Under the pieces are notes generated by a model that was not told the DNA's origin, searched no databases, and was given only the letters and a program-made list of their open reading frames with translations. A DNA stretch of 64,000 bases, taken from contig CACGDO010000007.1 in assembly GCA_902571865.1 (NCBI GenBank), positions 40,263 to 104,262 of the forward strand. The letters run 5' to 3'. The first letter of the stretch is position 1; every line of letters starts with the position of its first letter. The stretch comes from an uncultured Alphaproteobacteria bacterium. GTDB lineage: Bacteria > Pseudomonadota > Alphaproteobacteria > HIMB59 > GCA-002718135. The translations under genes and the position numbers were made by a program. Shown here piece by piece: positions 37,311-46,899 of this stretch.

Positions 37311-38288
37311 ATGAAAATATTTTTAATATTTATTACTTCAGTTCTCTTATCTTTCAATAGTTTTGCAAATACTAAAATATCTTTTGCTTTAGATTGGAAA
37401 TTTGAAGGACCAAGTGCACCTTATTTCTATGCAATAGATAAGGGACATTTTGGTGAAGAAAATTTAGAAGTTGAAATATCTGCGGGTAAAGGATCCTTAG
37501 ATGCAATTCCAAAGGTTGCAACAGGAGCTTTTCCTATTGGCTTTGCAGATATAAACAGTTTAATCAAATTCTTAGATCAAAATCCTGGAGCGCCAGTTAT
37601 GGCAGTTATGATGGTTTATGATAAACCTCCATTTGCAATTGCTGGAAGAAAAAGTCTTGGTGTTACAACTCCATCTGATTTAGAGGGAAAAATTCTTGGT
37701 GCGCCACCACCTGATGGTGCATGGGCACAATTCCCACCATTTGCTTCTGCAAATAATATCAATGTTGATAATATAACAGTGGAGCCAGTAGGTTTCCCAA
37801 CAAGAGAACCGATGTTAGCTGAAAAAAACGTTGATGCTATAACAGGGTTTTCATTTTCAATGTTTTTAAATTTAGTTCGTCTTGGTGTTCCTGAGGATGA
37901 TATATCAATTATGTTGATGGCAAACTATGGATTAGAATTATATGGTAATGCCATAATAGTTAACACTGATTATGCAGATGCAAATCCTGAAATAGTTAAA
38001 GGTTTTTTAAAAGCTGTATCTAAAGGATGGGCTGATGCTATGAAAAATCCTGAAGACGCGGTGAAGAGTATGGTTGAAAGAAATCCAGCTGCTGATTTAG
38101 CTTTAGAGACAAGAAGATTGATACTAGCAATAGAAGGAAATGTTAATACTGATTATGTAAAAGAAAACGGTATGGGTAATATTGACATTGCAAGAATGGA
38201 AAAAGCTTTAGGACAGTTAGCAGAAACATACGAATTCTCATCTGATCCAGAGATTTCATCATTTTTTACCGATAAATATTTACCTTAA
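37311..38288 (+). CDS. ABC transporter substrate-binding protein, NMT1/SsuA/TauA-like
   Basis: Periplasmic binding protein of 325 residues. Signal peptide at 1-19 (FNSFA cleavage region), then KISFALDWKFEGPSAPYFYAIDKGHFGEENLEVEI, the typical NMT1/THI5-fold start. GAFPIGFADINSLI and APPPDGAWAQFPPFASANNI follow. This family binds taurine, alkanesulfonates, nitrate, thiamine or riboflavin precursors, or aromatic acids; the sequence does not settle which. It precedes the ATPase and permease genes, separated from them by a perfect hairpin. Strong Shine-Dalgarno indicates high expression. Confidence 0.87.
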   Translation: MKIFLIFITSVLLSFNSFANTKISFALDWKFEGPSAPYFYAIDKGHFGEENLEVEISAGKGSLDAIPKVATGAFPIGFADINSLIKFLDQNPGAPVMAVMMVYDKPPFAIAGRKSLGVTTPSDLEGKILGAPPPDGAWAQFPPFASANNINVDNITVEPVGFPTREPMLAEKNVDAITGFSFSMFLNLVRLGVPEDDISIMLMANYGLELYGNAIIVNTDYADANPEIVKGFLKAVSKGWADAMKNPEDAVKSMVERNPAADLALETRRLILAIEGNVNTDYVKENGMGNIDIARMEKALGQLAETYEFSSDPEISSFFTDKYLP

Positions 38289-38297
38289 TATTTTTTT

Positions 38298-38322
38298 ATG
38301 GGGTAGACTATTTCTACCCCAT
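38298..38322 (+). promoter_or_regulatory. Perfect 10-bp hairpin after the NMT1-type binding-protein gene
   Basis: ATGGGGTAGA (38298-38307), 5-nt loop, TCTACCCCAT (38313-38322). No T run follows in the plus direction, so it is more likely an mRNA 3'-end stabiliser or partial attenuator than a full terminator. The seven T before it would act as a terminator tract only on the opposite strand, where no gene ends. Confidence 0.7.
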
Positions 38323-38338
38323 ATACTAATCATAACTT

Positions 38339-39112
38339 ATGCATATCAATATTGAAAAGGTTTCTCATCAATATGAAACTAAACAAGGTATGCTTCCTGT
38401 TTTAAAGGATCTTTCCCTATCAATTAAAAGAAAAGGTTTTACTGCTATAGTTGGACCTTCAGGTTGTGGAAAATCTACAATAACTAGATTAGTCAGTGGA
38501 TTAATTAAACCAACTCAAGGTAGTATTTTTATTTCAAATAAAAAAATTACATCCCCACTTTCTACTGTAGGAATGGCATTTCAAAATCCAGTTTTGTTAG
38601 AATGGAGAAATGTAATTAAAAATATAATTCTTCCACTTGAGATAGTATCAAAAAATATGACTTATAATCAAAAGAGATCGAATGCATTAGATCTGCTTAA
38701 GTTAGTGGGATTAGAAGAATTTGAAAATAATTTACCATCTGAATTATCTGGTGGGATGAAACAAAGAGTTTCACTTTGTAGATCTTTAGTTCATAGTCCT
38801 GAGGTCTTAATTTTAGATGAGCCTTTTGCAGCTCTAGATGCATTTACAAAAGAAGATTTGTGGGATGTTATGCACAAATTAAAAAAAGAAAGAGACTTCA
38901 CATGTATTTTAATAACTCATGATTTAAGAGAAGCTGTTTATTTAGCTGATCAAGTAATTGTTTTATCCGGAAGACCAGCTTCATTACAATACGACGTTAA
39001 AACTAATTTTAATGAAGAAAAAAAAATCTCTGATTTATATTCATCAGAAGTATCACAATTACTTGCGACACTTAGAAATCAAATCGAAATAGCTCAGAAT
39101 AAAAATGATTAG
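38339..39112 (+). CDS. ABC transporter ATP-binding protein (SsuB/TauB-like)
   Basis: 257-residue ATPase energising the NMT1-type importer. Walker A GPSGCGKST near residue 39, Q-loop AFQNPVLLEWR, signature LSGGMKQR, Walker B LILDEPFAALD, switch histidine ILITHDLREA. The Q-loop form with a W-R following LLE is common to taurine/nitrate/sulfonate and pyrimidine-precursor importers. Overlaps the permease by 8 nt. Confidence 0.92.
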   Translation: MHINIEKVSHQYETKQGMLPVLKDLSLSIKRKGFTAIVGPSGCGKSTITRLVSGLIKPTQGSIFISNKKITSPLSTVGMAFQNPVLLEWRNVIKNIILPLEIVSKNMTYNQKRSNALDLLKLVGLEEFENNLPSELSGGMKQRVSLCRSLVHSPEVLILDEPFAALDAFTKEDLWDVMHKLKKERDFTCILITHDLREAVYLADQVIVLSGRPASLQYDVKTNFNEEKKISDLYSSEVSQLLATLRNQIEIAQNKND

Positions 39113-39863
39113 AATCAATAATTTTATTATACCTTTATTTAGTCTTATAATTTTTTGTTTGTTATGGGAATTGTTGGTTTGGTATAATAATTGGCCAAAT
39201 TATAAAATGGCTTCCCCTTCAGATTTATGGCCAGCATTTTGGAAATTCAAACATCTCTTTTTAATCTACGGTTGGGAAACTTTTTGGAGAACTGTTGTAG
39301 GATTAATATTGTCTGTTTTGGTAGGATTAAGTTTGGGTATTTTGATGGGATTTTCAAAAACTATTAGAATAGGCTTATATCCTATTCTTGTTGGTTTTAA
39401 TGCTATTCCTAAAGCAACAGTAGTTCCAGTAATTGCATTAATATTTGTTGGTATGCACAATATGAATACAATTATAATTGTAATTCTTATTTCATTTTTC
39501 CCCATCTGTGTTTCAATTTCGATTGGATTATCAACTTTGGAAAGAGAATATGAAGACATACTTTTATCTTTAGGTGCTAATAAATTTGAGATTTTTTATA
39601 AAATTGCTTTACCAAAAACATTACCAGAATTTTTTGGAGCATTAAAAGTATCAACAACACTCGCTTTTATTGGAACTAATTTGATGGAGATTATTGAACC
39701 CCATGGAAAAGGATTAGGACATTTGTTTGATAGTGGAAAAATTAGCGCAGATTATCCGTTAATGTTTGCAGTATTGATCACATTGGCTGTTATGGGAATA
39801 TTTTTATATTATATTGTAGTTTATCTTGAAAATATTTTTGCTGGTTGGGCCATTAGAAAATAA
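39105..39863 (+). CDS. ABC transporter permease (SsuC/TauC-like)
   Basis: 252-residue inner-membrane subunit with about six membrane segments and the EAA loop around YEDILLSLGANKFEIFYKIALPKTLPE. PLFSLIIFCLLWELLVWYNN is the first segment. With the two genes before it this makes a complete three-gene importer. No outer-membrane or regulatory gene accompanies it. Confidence 0.91.
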   Translation: MIRINNFIIPLFSLIIFCLLWELLVWYNNWPNYKMASPSDLWPAFWKFKHLFLIYGWETFWRTVVGLILSVLVGLSLGILMGFSKTIRIGLYPILVGFNAIPKATVVPVIALIFVGMHNMNTIIIVILISFFPICVSISIGLSTLEREYEDILLSLGANKFEIFYKIALPKTLPEFFGALKVSTTLAFIGTNLMEIIEPHGKGLGHLFDSGKISADYPLMFAVLITLAVMGIFLYYIVVYLENIFAGWAIRK

Positions 39864-39917
39864 AGTGTAGAAAAATAAAATTTAATAATACAATATTTTA
39901 AATAAAATCGTTAATAT

Positions 39918-40247
39918 TTAATTTACTAACTTAAAAATGTTTCGATTTAAAGATGATATCAGTGCATCTAAACTTTCAAATTTCTTGTTTTGATTTTTTG
40001 ATTTTAAATTATAAAAAATTTTCCTTTTTTTTCTTTCTAGTGATTTATTTAGAACGCATTCTGGAGCTGCTAGACTATGTTTAAATATATAAAAAAATGC
40101 ATTATTTTTATTAAAATCAATAGCATAATCTTTCCATTCTCCACTAGAGACTCCTTTAGAATATAGATTTAAGATTTTAGCTAGCTCATCTTTGGAAAAG
40201 TAGAGATTGTGATTGTTAGTTGAAGCACTAGATGTTACTAAGCCCAT
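39918..40247 (-). CDS. DUF2794-family protein
   Basis: 109 residues matching the alphaproteobacterial DUF2794 family: FSKDELAKILNLYSKGVSSGEWKDYAIDF followed by FYIFKHSLAAPECVLNK. Function unknown. It is a single minus-strand gene between the ABC permease (54 nt away, the widest convergent gap here) and the divergent redoxin gene. The C-terminal part is Lys/Asn-rich and shorter on conserved residues. Confidence 0.78.
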   Translation of the reverse strand: MGLVTSSASTNNHNLYFSKDELAKILNLYSKGVSSGEWKDYAIDFNKNNAFFYIFKHSLAAPECVLNKSLERKKRKIFYNLKSKNQNKKFESLDALISSLNRNIFKLVN

Positions 40248-40270
40248 AATTAAGAATATAACAAAAATTT

Positions 40271-40822
40271 ATGCCTGTAAATGCTCCAAATGATAATTTA
40301 GATGTTTTAGCACCATCATTTAATCTTAAAAATATTGATGATAAAATGCTTTCATTAGATAATGCAAAAGGATTAAATGGTACTGTTATCGTTTTTATAT
40401 GTAATCATTGCCCATATGTTAAAACAATAGCAAGTAGATTAAAAAAAGATGCTGATGAGTTACTAGAACACTCAATAAATACAATTGCCATTATGTCTAA
40501 TGATGTAATTAATTATCCTGATGATTCATTTGATAAGATGAAAATTTTCTCTGATAAATATAAATTTAATTTTCCGTATCTTTATGATGAAACACAAGAA
40601 GTGGCAAAAAATTATAATGCTGTTTGTACACCAGATTTTTTCGGTTTTGATAAAGATCTTAAATTAAAATACAGAGGTAGAATAGACTCAGGTGTAATGA
40701 ATGAAAAGCACAATACAAATATTGAAAGAGATCTTTTTAATGCAATGATTAAGATCAAAAATGAGGGAGTAGGGCCAACTAATCAAATAAATAGTATTGG
40801 CTGTTCAATAAAATGGAAATAG
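40271..40822 (+). CDS. Thioredoxin-fold AhpC/TSA-like protein
   Basis: 183-residue redoxin-family protein. APSFNLKNIDDKMLSLDN is the peroxiredoxin-like start and VFICNHCPYVKTIASRL carries a C-x-x-C pair, followed by CTPDFFGFDKDLKLKYRGRID. Proteins with the CNHCPYV motif form a thioredoxin-like group of unknown partner. No signal peptide, so cytoplasmic. It is followed 1 nt later by the YfgM-like gene and appears to lead that operon. Confidence 0.82.
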   Translation: MPVNAPNDNLDVLAPSFNLKNIDDKMLSLDNAKGLNGTVIVFICNHCPYVKTIASRLKKDADELLEHSINTIAIMSNDVINYPDDSFDKMKIFSDKYKFNFPYLYDETQEVAKNYNAVCTPDFFGFDKDLKLKYRGRIDSGVMNEKHNTNIERDLFNAMIKIKNEGVGPTNQINSIGCSIKWK

Positions 40823-40823
40823 T

Positions 40824-41486
40824 ATGAATCAAGAGAATAACAATCAAAATTTATTTAAAAAAATACAAAATTTTATTTTTAAAAACTACATACAATTAAT
40901 AATTTCATTAGCAATTTTGCTAATTATATTTATTGGTTTTCAAACATATAATTATTTTAAAATTCAAGATATAAAAAAATCTAGTATAAGTTTTTTCGAC
41001 ATTATCCAAGATGATCAAAATAATTTAAGTAGTTTAGAAAACTTAATTGATGATGATAATATTTTTTCTATTTTATCAAAATTAAAATTAATTCAACAAA
41101 ATAATGAAAATAAAAACTTTAGTTACTCTAATGAATTGTATAAAGAATTACTTTCTTCGTCAAATTTAGATGATCTGTATAAATCGGCTATCGCTGTAAA
41201 TGCGTCATACACAATGATTAATGCATCTTATGAAGACAATACTAATAATTATTTAAATGATATATCAATTTACATTAATAATATTAACGATGAATTGGAT
41301 AGTTATTTTTCTATTAAAAAAGAATTAGAATATTTATTAATCGTTACAGAAATTGACCTTAATAAATCTGAATATAGTAATTCAAAAGCAATGGACAAAT
41401 ATAATGAAATATTTAATTCAAGTTTGATTTCTGCCTCTACAAAAGAAAGAGTGAAAAAAATTCATGAGTTTCAGCTTTATAAGTAG
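40824..41486 (+). CDS. YfgM-like membrane-anchored protein
   Basis: 220 residues with an N-terminal cytoplasmic stretch of about 25 residues, one membrane helix (YIQLIISLAILLIIFIGFQTY, about 27-45) and a periplasmic helical part suited to a TPR-like fold. Homology is weak, but position is strong: YfgM-BamB-Der is a conserved order. YfgM associates with the Sec translocon and periplasmic chaperones. Overlaps bamB by 23 nt. Confidence 0.65.
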   Translation: MNQENNNQNLFKKIQNFIFKNYIQLIISLAILLIIFIGFQTYNYFKIQDIKKSSISFFDIIQDDQNNLSSLENLIDDDNIFSILSKLKLIQQNNENKNFSYSNELYKELLSSSNLDDLYKSAIAVNASYTMINASYEDNTNNYLNDISIYINNINDELDSYFSIKKELEYLLIVTEIDLNKSEYSNSKAMDKYNEIFNSSLISASTKERVKKIHEFQLYK

Positions 41487-42708
41487 AATATCACTATATC
41501 TATCTTTCATATTTATTTTTTCATGTCAGGATACGATTTCATCATTAAGAAATAATGAAAATATAGATTCTGAAGATTATTCATTTCAATTAGAAACAGA
41601 AGAATTTTTAGATTTTAGTTTTTTTGAACAGTATTCAGATAACGTAATTGATAACTATACATACAAAGAATCTGAGTATAATTTTTTAGATAAAGATCAA
41701 GTTGTATTAAAAATTAATAACTATGAAGCAAAATATAATAATAAAGAACCAATAAACCTCATATACCTCGATGAAAATATTTACTCATTAAATAAAGAGG
41801 GGGAACTTCTAAAGTTTGATTTAAATAATGGAAAGTTGATTGAAAGAATTAATGTTGATTTAGATCAAGTAAAAAAAATACCTATATCTTTTTCTCTTTA
41901 TAATAATGATTTTATTATTGCTTTTAAATCAGGAGAAGTAGTTAGAATTAATAAATTAGGTCAAGTCATTTGGTTATTTAAAAATGAAGATTTATTAAAT
42001 ACACCAGTCAAAATCTTTGATGATTATGTGATAATATTATATCCAGAAAAAATTGTTTTTTTATCAATTTTAAATGGAGATTTAATTTTTGAAAAAGCTT
42101 TTGAAACGAGTAATATAATTCAATCATCGGGAGGTAAGATTGTAAATTATTTTAATATCGTTTTCTTTATATTACCTAATAGTGAATTTAATTCTTTAGA
42201 TACATATCTGTATGAGGAGCATAGTATAAATTTTGATAATATTGAACTTAATACCTCACTTAATAATTTAAAGGATCAAATACACCTTTACAAAAATTTT
42301 TTAGTCTATTTTGATAACGGAAATATTATTCATACCTATGACATTAACAAAGAAAAGTTTATATTAGTTGATTTTGTAGTAAAAAATTCATCTTCAGCTA
42401 TATTGTTTAATAATTCACTAATTTCTAAAAATGAAAATTTTATTGAATTCTATAATATTAAGAATGGAAAGTTATTCTCAAAAATTAATATCAACAAAAT
42501 TCTTAATAAAAAATCAAAAATAATAAATTCTCTAATCATAAATAAAAATGTTCATTTATTTTCAGACAATGGTGAAATAATTATATTAGATCAGAATCTT
42601 GAAATTCAAGAAACGGTAAATCTCAAAATTAAAAATATTAATAAAGTTTATAATTATCAAAATAAAATTTTTATAAGTACTGAAAAAGGTATTACTTACA
42701 TTTATTAA
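41464..42708 (+). CDS. bamB: BamB-like outer-membrane assembly lipoprotein
   Basis: 414 residues. A signal sequence ends in FIFSC with a candidate lipobox cysteine at about residue 21, then an acidic linker and a repeated beta-propeller pattern (INLIYLDENIYSLNKEGELLKFDLNNGKLIERI; GEVVRINKLGQVIWLFKNEDLLNTP). The Gly-x-hydrophobic-Trp turn and strand repeats fit the PQQ-like eight-bladed propeller of BamB, but the sequence is very divergent. Assignment leans on the position before der. Confidence 0.72.
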   Translation: MSFSFISRISLYLSFIFIFSCQDTISSLRNNENIDSEDYSFQLETEEFLDFSFFEQYSDNVIDNYTYKESEYNFLDKDQVVLKINNYEAKYNNKEPINLIYLDENIYSLNKEGELLKFDLNNGKLIERINVDLDQVKKIPISFSLYNNDFIIAFKSGEVVRINKLGQVIWLFKNEDLLNTPVKIFDDYVIILYPEKIVFLSILNGDLIFEKAFETSNIIQSSGGKIVNYFNIVFFILPNSEFNSLDTYLYEEHSINFDNIELNTSLNNLKDQIHLYKNFLVYFDNGNIIHTYDINKEKFILVDFVVKNSSSAILFNNSLISKNENFIEFYNIKNGKLFSKININKILNKKSKIINSLIINKNVHLFSDNGEIIILDQNLEIQETVNLKIKNINKVYNYQNKIFISTEKGITYIY

Positions 42709-42709
42709 A

Positions 42710-44002
42710 ATGAATATATTAATTTTAGGTATGCCAAATGTAGGCAAAACATCACTTTATAATTTAATTACAAATAAAAATAATAATATAATTCATGATA
42801 CCATTGGCACAACAAGAGATTGGCATGTATCACCTCTTAAATCAAATAGTAGTATTAATTTATATGATACACCAGGAATAATTAATCAACAAAGTTTAGT
42901 AACAAAGAGTGTTGGTAACATAATAAGGAAAATAGATATTTTTGTTTATGTTATTGATTATAAAGCTGAAAATTACTTTATAGATAAAGAATTGATTAAT
43001 GAATTAAGAAAATTTAATAAGGAAATATTAGTTATTATCAATAAAGATGATAACTTTAAACAAGATAAAAAAATTGACAATCTTGGTATCAAAAATATTT
43101 TTTTTATCTCATGCTCTCATAATATAGGTATTGATGTTTTTTTAGATTTTTTATCAAAATATGATGCTAAAGATAATAAGTTTATAAATTACGATTTTTC
43201 TTTAGGGTTATTTGGTAAAACAAATGTAGGGAAAAGTACTCTATTAAATAAATTAGTAGGATTTGAGAGGTCAATCGTTAGTAATCAACCAAAAACTACA
43301 ACTGATATTGTTTCTTCTTCATATAAATTTAAAGGTAATACATATTCAATTAAAGACACTGCAGGTTTAATAAAAAAAAATAAAATTGATAAAAATAGTC
43401 TTGATTTTTATGTCACCAAAAAAACTTTATCAATTATCAATGAAATTAATTTAAATATTTTCCTTATTGATATTGAACAAGGCTTTGATACTCAATCTAA
43501 AAAAATATTTAATTTAATTTATCAGAAATCTAATATTTTATTATTTATAATTAATAAAACTGATTTAGTTAAAAAAAATAAAAAGAAAGTAATTAATGAA
43601 TTAATTAAAGATATTAATTATGAATTTTCTCAATCAAAAAATATAATAATTATGCCAATTTCAACACTAAATAAAAAAGATATTTTATTTTTAAAAAATA
43701 AAATTCGTGAACTTATTTTAGAATTAAATAAAAATATATCAACTTCACAAATTAATAAGTGGTTAAATCATGTTGTTGAAAATAATTCTCACCCAAGAAT
43801 AAATGGAAAAGAAGTTAAATTTAAATATGGCACTCAGGTTTCAAAAAATCCTTTAACAATAAAAATTTTTTCAAACTTTTCTAAAGAAATATCTAATTCG
43901 TATAAAAGGTATTTGCTTAATAATTTTTATAAATTCTTTAAAATTAAAAGTAGAAGTTTAAAAATTTTATTTTCTAAATCTAAAAACCCTTATGATTATT
44001 AA
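42710..44002 (+). CDS. der: Ribosome-associated GTPase Der
   Basis: Double-GTPase needed for 50S maturation. 430 residues with two G domains: GMPNVGKTSLYN near residue 7 (with TIGTTRD and DTPG) and GKTNVGKSTLLN near 170 (with PKTTTD and DTAG), NKTD in the second, then a C-terminal KH-like domain. In the first G domain the NKxD motif reads NKDD. Lys/Asn-rich but complete. Its stop abuts the convergent cvpA stop. Confidence 0.94.
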   Translation: MNILILGMPNVGKTSLYNLITNKNNNIIHDTIGTTRDWHVSPLKSNSSINLYDTPGIINQQSLVTKSVGNIIRKIDIFVYVIDYKAENYFIDKELINELRKFNKEILVIINKDDNFKQDKKIDNLGIKNIFFISCSHNIGIDVFLDFLSKYDAKDNKFINYDFSLGLFGKTNVGKSTLLNKLVGFERSIVSNQPKTTTDIVSSSYKFKGNTYSIKDTAGLIKKNKIDKNSLDFYVTKKTLSIINEINLNIFLIDIEQGFDTQSKKIFNLIYQKSNILLFIINKTDLVKKNKKKVINELIKDINYEFSQSKNIIIMPISTLNKKDILFLKNKIRELILELNKNISTSQINKWLNHVVENNSHPRINGKEVKFKYGTQVSKNPLTIKIFSNFSKEISNSYKRYLLNNFYKFFKIKSRSLKILFSKSKNPYDY

Positions 44003-44548
44003 TTATTTATCTGTACTCGTATAATTCTCAATAATATTATTATTATATTCAGAAATTTGCATAAGAATATTCGAATTTTCTATAAAAAATAAATTAAAAT
44101 TTTTCAATATTTCAACATCATTATTATCAGTTAAATACAATACACTACTATAAATTATATATGAAAATAGAATGCCAAATAAAATTCCAAAAAACTTATC
44201 AAATATCAATCCTAAAATTTGTTTATCTAAATCACTATTTAAAAATTTTCTTATTCTTTTTAATATAAATAAACTAATTAAGAAAATTATTGGTATTGAA
44301 ATAATTATACTTATAACGGTTACAAACTGTTCAAATCTTTGTAAAAAATTAATATTTAAGAGTTGTTCACTTAAAAAATCTGAAAGATATTGATAACTAT
44401 AAATGGTTACAAATACAGAACCAACCCATGTTAATAATCCTAAAAGAGAATGAATAAATCCTTTCCAGAAACTAAAAATAACAATTACTGCGGTTAAAAT
44501 TAATACTACATAATCGAAAAATATTAATTCAATGTTTAAAAAAGTCAT
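44003..44548 (-). CDS. cvpA: CvpA-family membrane protein
   Basis: 181 residues with four hydrophobic segments. FDYVVLILTAVIVIFSFWKGFIHSLLGLLTWVGS is the conserved CvpA start (GFIHSLLGLLTW motif). Needed for colicin V production and linked to biofilm and envelope functions in other bacteria. It overlaps the upstream RND exporter gene by 4 nt. In alphaproteobacteria purF normally follows cvpA; here der does, on the opposite strand. Confidence 0.87.
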   Translation of the reverse strand: MTFLNIELIFFDYVVLILTAVIVIFSFWKGFIHSLLGLLTWVGSVFVTIYSYQYLSDFLSEQLLNINFLQRFEQFVTVISIIISIPIIFLISLFILKRIRKFLNSDLDKQILGLIFDKFFGILFGILFSYIIYSSVLYLTDNNDVEILKNFNLFFIENSNILMQISEYNNNIIENYTSTDK

Positions 44549-46899
44549 TTTTGATATTTCAATATTGATGGTAAAGTAATTAATACTCCTATCATAGCAA
44601 ATATCATTGCTAAACTAGTAAATAGACCAAAATAAACTGTAGGAACAAAATTAGATAGACAAAGAGTAAGGAACCCTGCAGTTATTGCAATAGATGTAAT
44701 CAAAACTGCATTACCTACAGTTAAATGTGTTTTTTCAATTATTTCACTTTGATTTTTACCTAACTTTAGATTTTCCTTATAACGATAAATATAATGTATT
44801 GTGTTATCAACGGCTATACCAATAGATATAGCTGCAATTGTAATTGTCATTATATCCAGTGGTATTTTGAGCAATCCAATTATACCTAGAATAAAAGTAG
44901 ATGCTAAAATATTTGGAATTATACCTATTATACTTAACTTAATTGATCTAAACAATATTACAAACATTATAAAAATAGCTAAAATTACAAAACCTAAGGA
45001 TTTTATTTGTGAGCTAAATAAAGATTTTAACATGTTATTATATAATACTAATAGGCCATTAACTTTGAATTCTTCCAAGTTATTGAATTCATTTAGCAAA
45101 TAAGAATTAATTTCATTTATAAGGTCATTTCTGTTAATATCTTCAGAATCTTTTACTCTTGTAGAAATTTTTATCATATTGTTTTCAACATTAAGATAAG
45201 GATCTATTAAATCAGTTTTATAATCAATAGGTATTTCATTATATAATACTGATAATTCAAACATTGATAAATCACCTTTGTTTATTTGGTTTGCTGTATC
45301 TGTAAGTGAATAAATCGAAGTAACTTTTCCAATTTCTATTCTACTTTCTAAATATTGATGAACAGATTTAATTGTTTCAATTTTTTCATTTGTGAACCAA
45401 ATATTATTTTCTTCTTCTGCAAACAGATCATCTGAGAAAAAATCATCATCAATTTCTAACTCATCTTCTTCCTCAACATTTATTATTGAATCAATTATTT
45501 GATCATCATTCTTGAATTTAAGAATAATGTCTAATGGAGTGGTACCACCTAATTCATTATCTATTAGATACATTCCTTTATAAATTTCTGTATTTTTTTT
45601 AAAATATTTAACAAATGAGTTTTCAACATTCAGATTGGTAATCCCATATAGAGATATGAAAAATATTAGAATATTTAATCCGAGAATATATTTACTATTC
45701 TTATATGCAAACGGGTAAAATGATTTTAAAAAACTCAAATTTAAAGAATAGTTTTTTTCCTCCTTAGAAAAGAAAGAAACAATTAGAGGTAAGATTACAA
45801 ATGATGAAATTAAAACTACTAATAATGCTACTATCATTATAATTCCAAAATCAATTACAGGTTTAATGTCTGATATTACTAGCGATACAAAAGCAACAAT
45901 TGTAGTGAGAAAGGTATAAAAACAAGGCCAAAACATCATACTAAAATTTTCAATAATTTTAATATCTCTTTGTAAATAATTATTCATAATATGAACATTC
46001 ATAGAAATAGATAGAACAAACATTAAGGATAAGAAGTTTGCTGAAACTGCTGTAATTTCAAAATTAATAAAACCCGCCAAACCTATTGACAAATATACCG
46101 AACTAATCGAAGTAAATAAAATAGCAAATACCCATTTGACTCTTCTAAAAATTAAGAAAAGAATTAAAATTATAATTAAAAGAACAATTAAACTGAATGT
46201 GACAATATCATTCTTTACATAAGAAATAACATCGTTAGATATCATTTCTATTCCACCTAAATAGTATGTAAAATTTTGATCACTATTTAAAATTATATTT
46301 CTTATTTTTTTAATTAATTCGTTTCTTTCTTTGTCTATTTCTGTTTTTATTTTGTAATATTTTCCTTGAGTTAAGTATAAATTTTTATTTTTTTTAAGGT
46401 CAATTGCTTTACTGTTTTCATGAAGGAAAATTATAATAGAGGTTATATTTTTCCCCTTATTAATAATTTGATCACTGTAGATAGGGCTTTTTGAAAACTC
46501 ATTTAGCACATCTTCGATTTCTAAATTAGTATCTAATATTGTTTCATAATTATCATTTGCTAAATCTAAAAGATTAGTGTTATTTAAAAGAAGAATAGGG
46601 GCTTTATTAATATTAAAAACAGAATAAACCTCTGGTAAATTGGATAATTTTTCACTTATCTTATCTATTTCAGCTAATAATAATCTATCTATTTTATCAT
46701 TACCTTTGACCGCAATTACAAGACTATTTTTTGTAGGAAATAGATTTTGATAATAAGAGAAATATTTAAAATCTTCATCTTTTTGTGATACTAAACTATC
46801 AGAAGATGCATCAATTCTAAAATCTTTTATATATAAACTAGCAAAAAATAAAGATAAGATAAGAAAAATTGAAAATATAATTTTTAATTGTCTACTCAT
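44545..46899 (-). CDS. RND-superfamily (MMPL-type) exporter
   Basis: 784-residue protein of the COG1033 group of RND exporters: TM1 near the start (LKIIFSIFLILSLFFASLYI), two large soluble loops, two clusters of five further membrane segments, and IAAISIGIAVDNTIHYIYRYKE as the late signature. A strongly acidic stretch (residues about 475-500, VEEEDELEIDDDFFSDDLF) sits in the second loop, as in related proteins. Substrate unknown; some relatives move hopanoids or lipids. An upstream in-frame ATG (46923) was rejected; 46899 gives an 8-nt overlap with alr. Confidence 0.85.
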   Translation of the reverse strand: MSRQLKIIFSIFLILSLFFASLYIKDFRIDASSDSLVSQKDEDFKYFSYYQNLFPTKNSLVIAVKGNDKIDRLLLAEIDKISEKLSNLPEVYSVFNINKAPILLLNNTNLLDLANDNYETILDTNLEIEDVLNEFSKSPIYSDQIINKGKNITSIIIFLHENSKAIDLKKNKNLYLTQGKYYKIKTEIDKERNELIKKIRNIILNSDQNFTYYLGGIEMISNDVISYVKNDIVTFSLIVLLIIILILFLIFRRVKWVFAILFTSISSVYLSIGLAGFINFEITAVSANFLSLMFVLSISMNVHIMNNYLQRDIKIIENFSMMFWPCFYTFLTTIVAFVSLVISDIKPVIDFGIIMIVALLVVLISSFVILPLIVSFFSKEEKNYSLNLSFLKSFYPFAYKNSKYILGLNILIFFISLYGITNLNVENSFVKYFKKNTEIYKGMYLIDNELGGTTPLDIILKFKNDDQIIDSIINVEEEDELEIDDDFFSDDLFAEEENNIWFTNEKIETIKSVHQYLESRIEIGKVTSIYSLTDTANQINKGDLSMFELSVLYNEIPIDYKTDLIDPYLNVENNMIKISTRVKDSEDINRNDLINEINSYLLNEFNNLEEFKVNGLLVLYNNMLKSLFSSQIKSLGFVILAIFIMFVILFRSIKLSIIGIIPNILASTFILGIIGLLKIPLDIMTITIAAISIGIAVDNTIHYIYRYKENLKLGKNQSEIIEKTHLTVGNAVLITSIAITAGFLTLCLSNFVPTVYFGLFTSLAMIFAMIGVLITLPSILKYQK

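Noticed and set aside
41464..42708. bamB and its neighbour as a new two-gene secretion system
   Set aside because: The order YfgM-BamB-Der is a known conserved block, so divergence of sequence is the simpler explanation.
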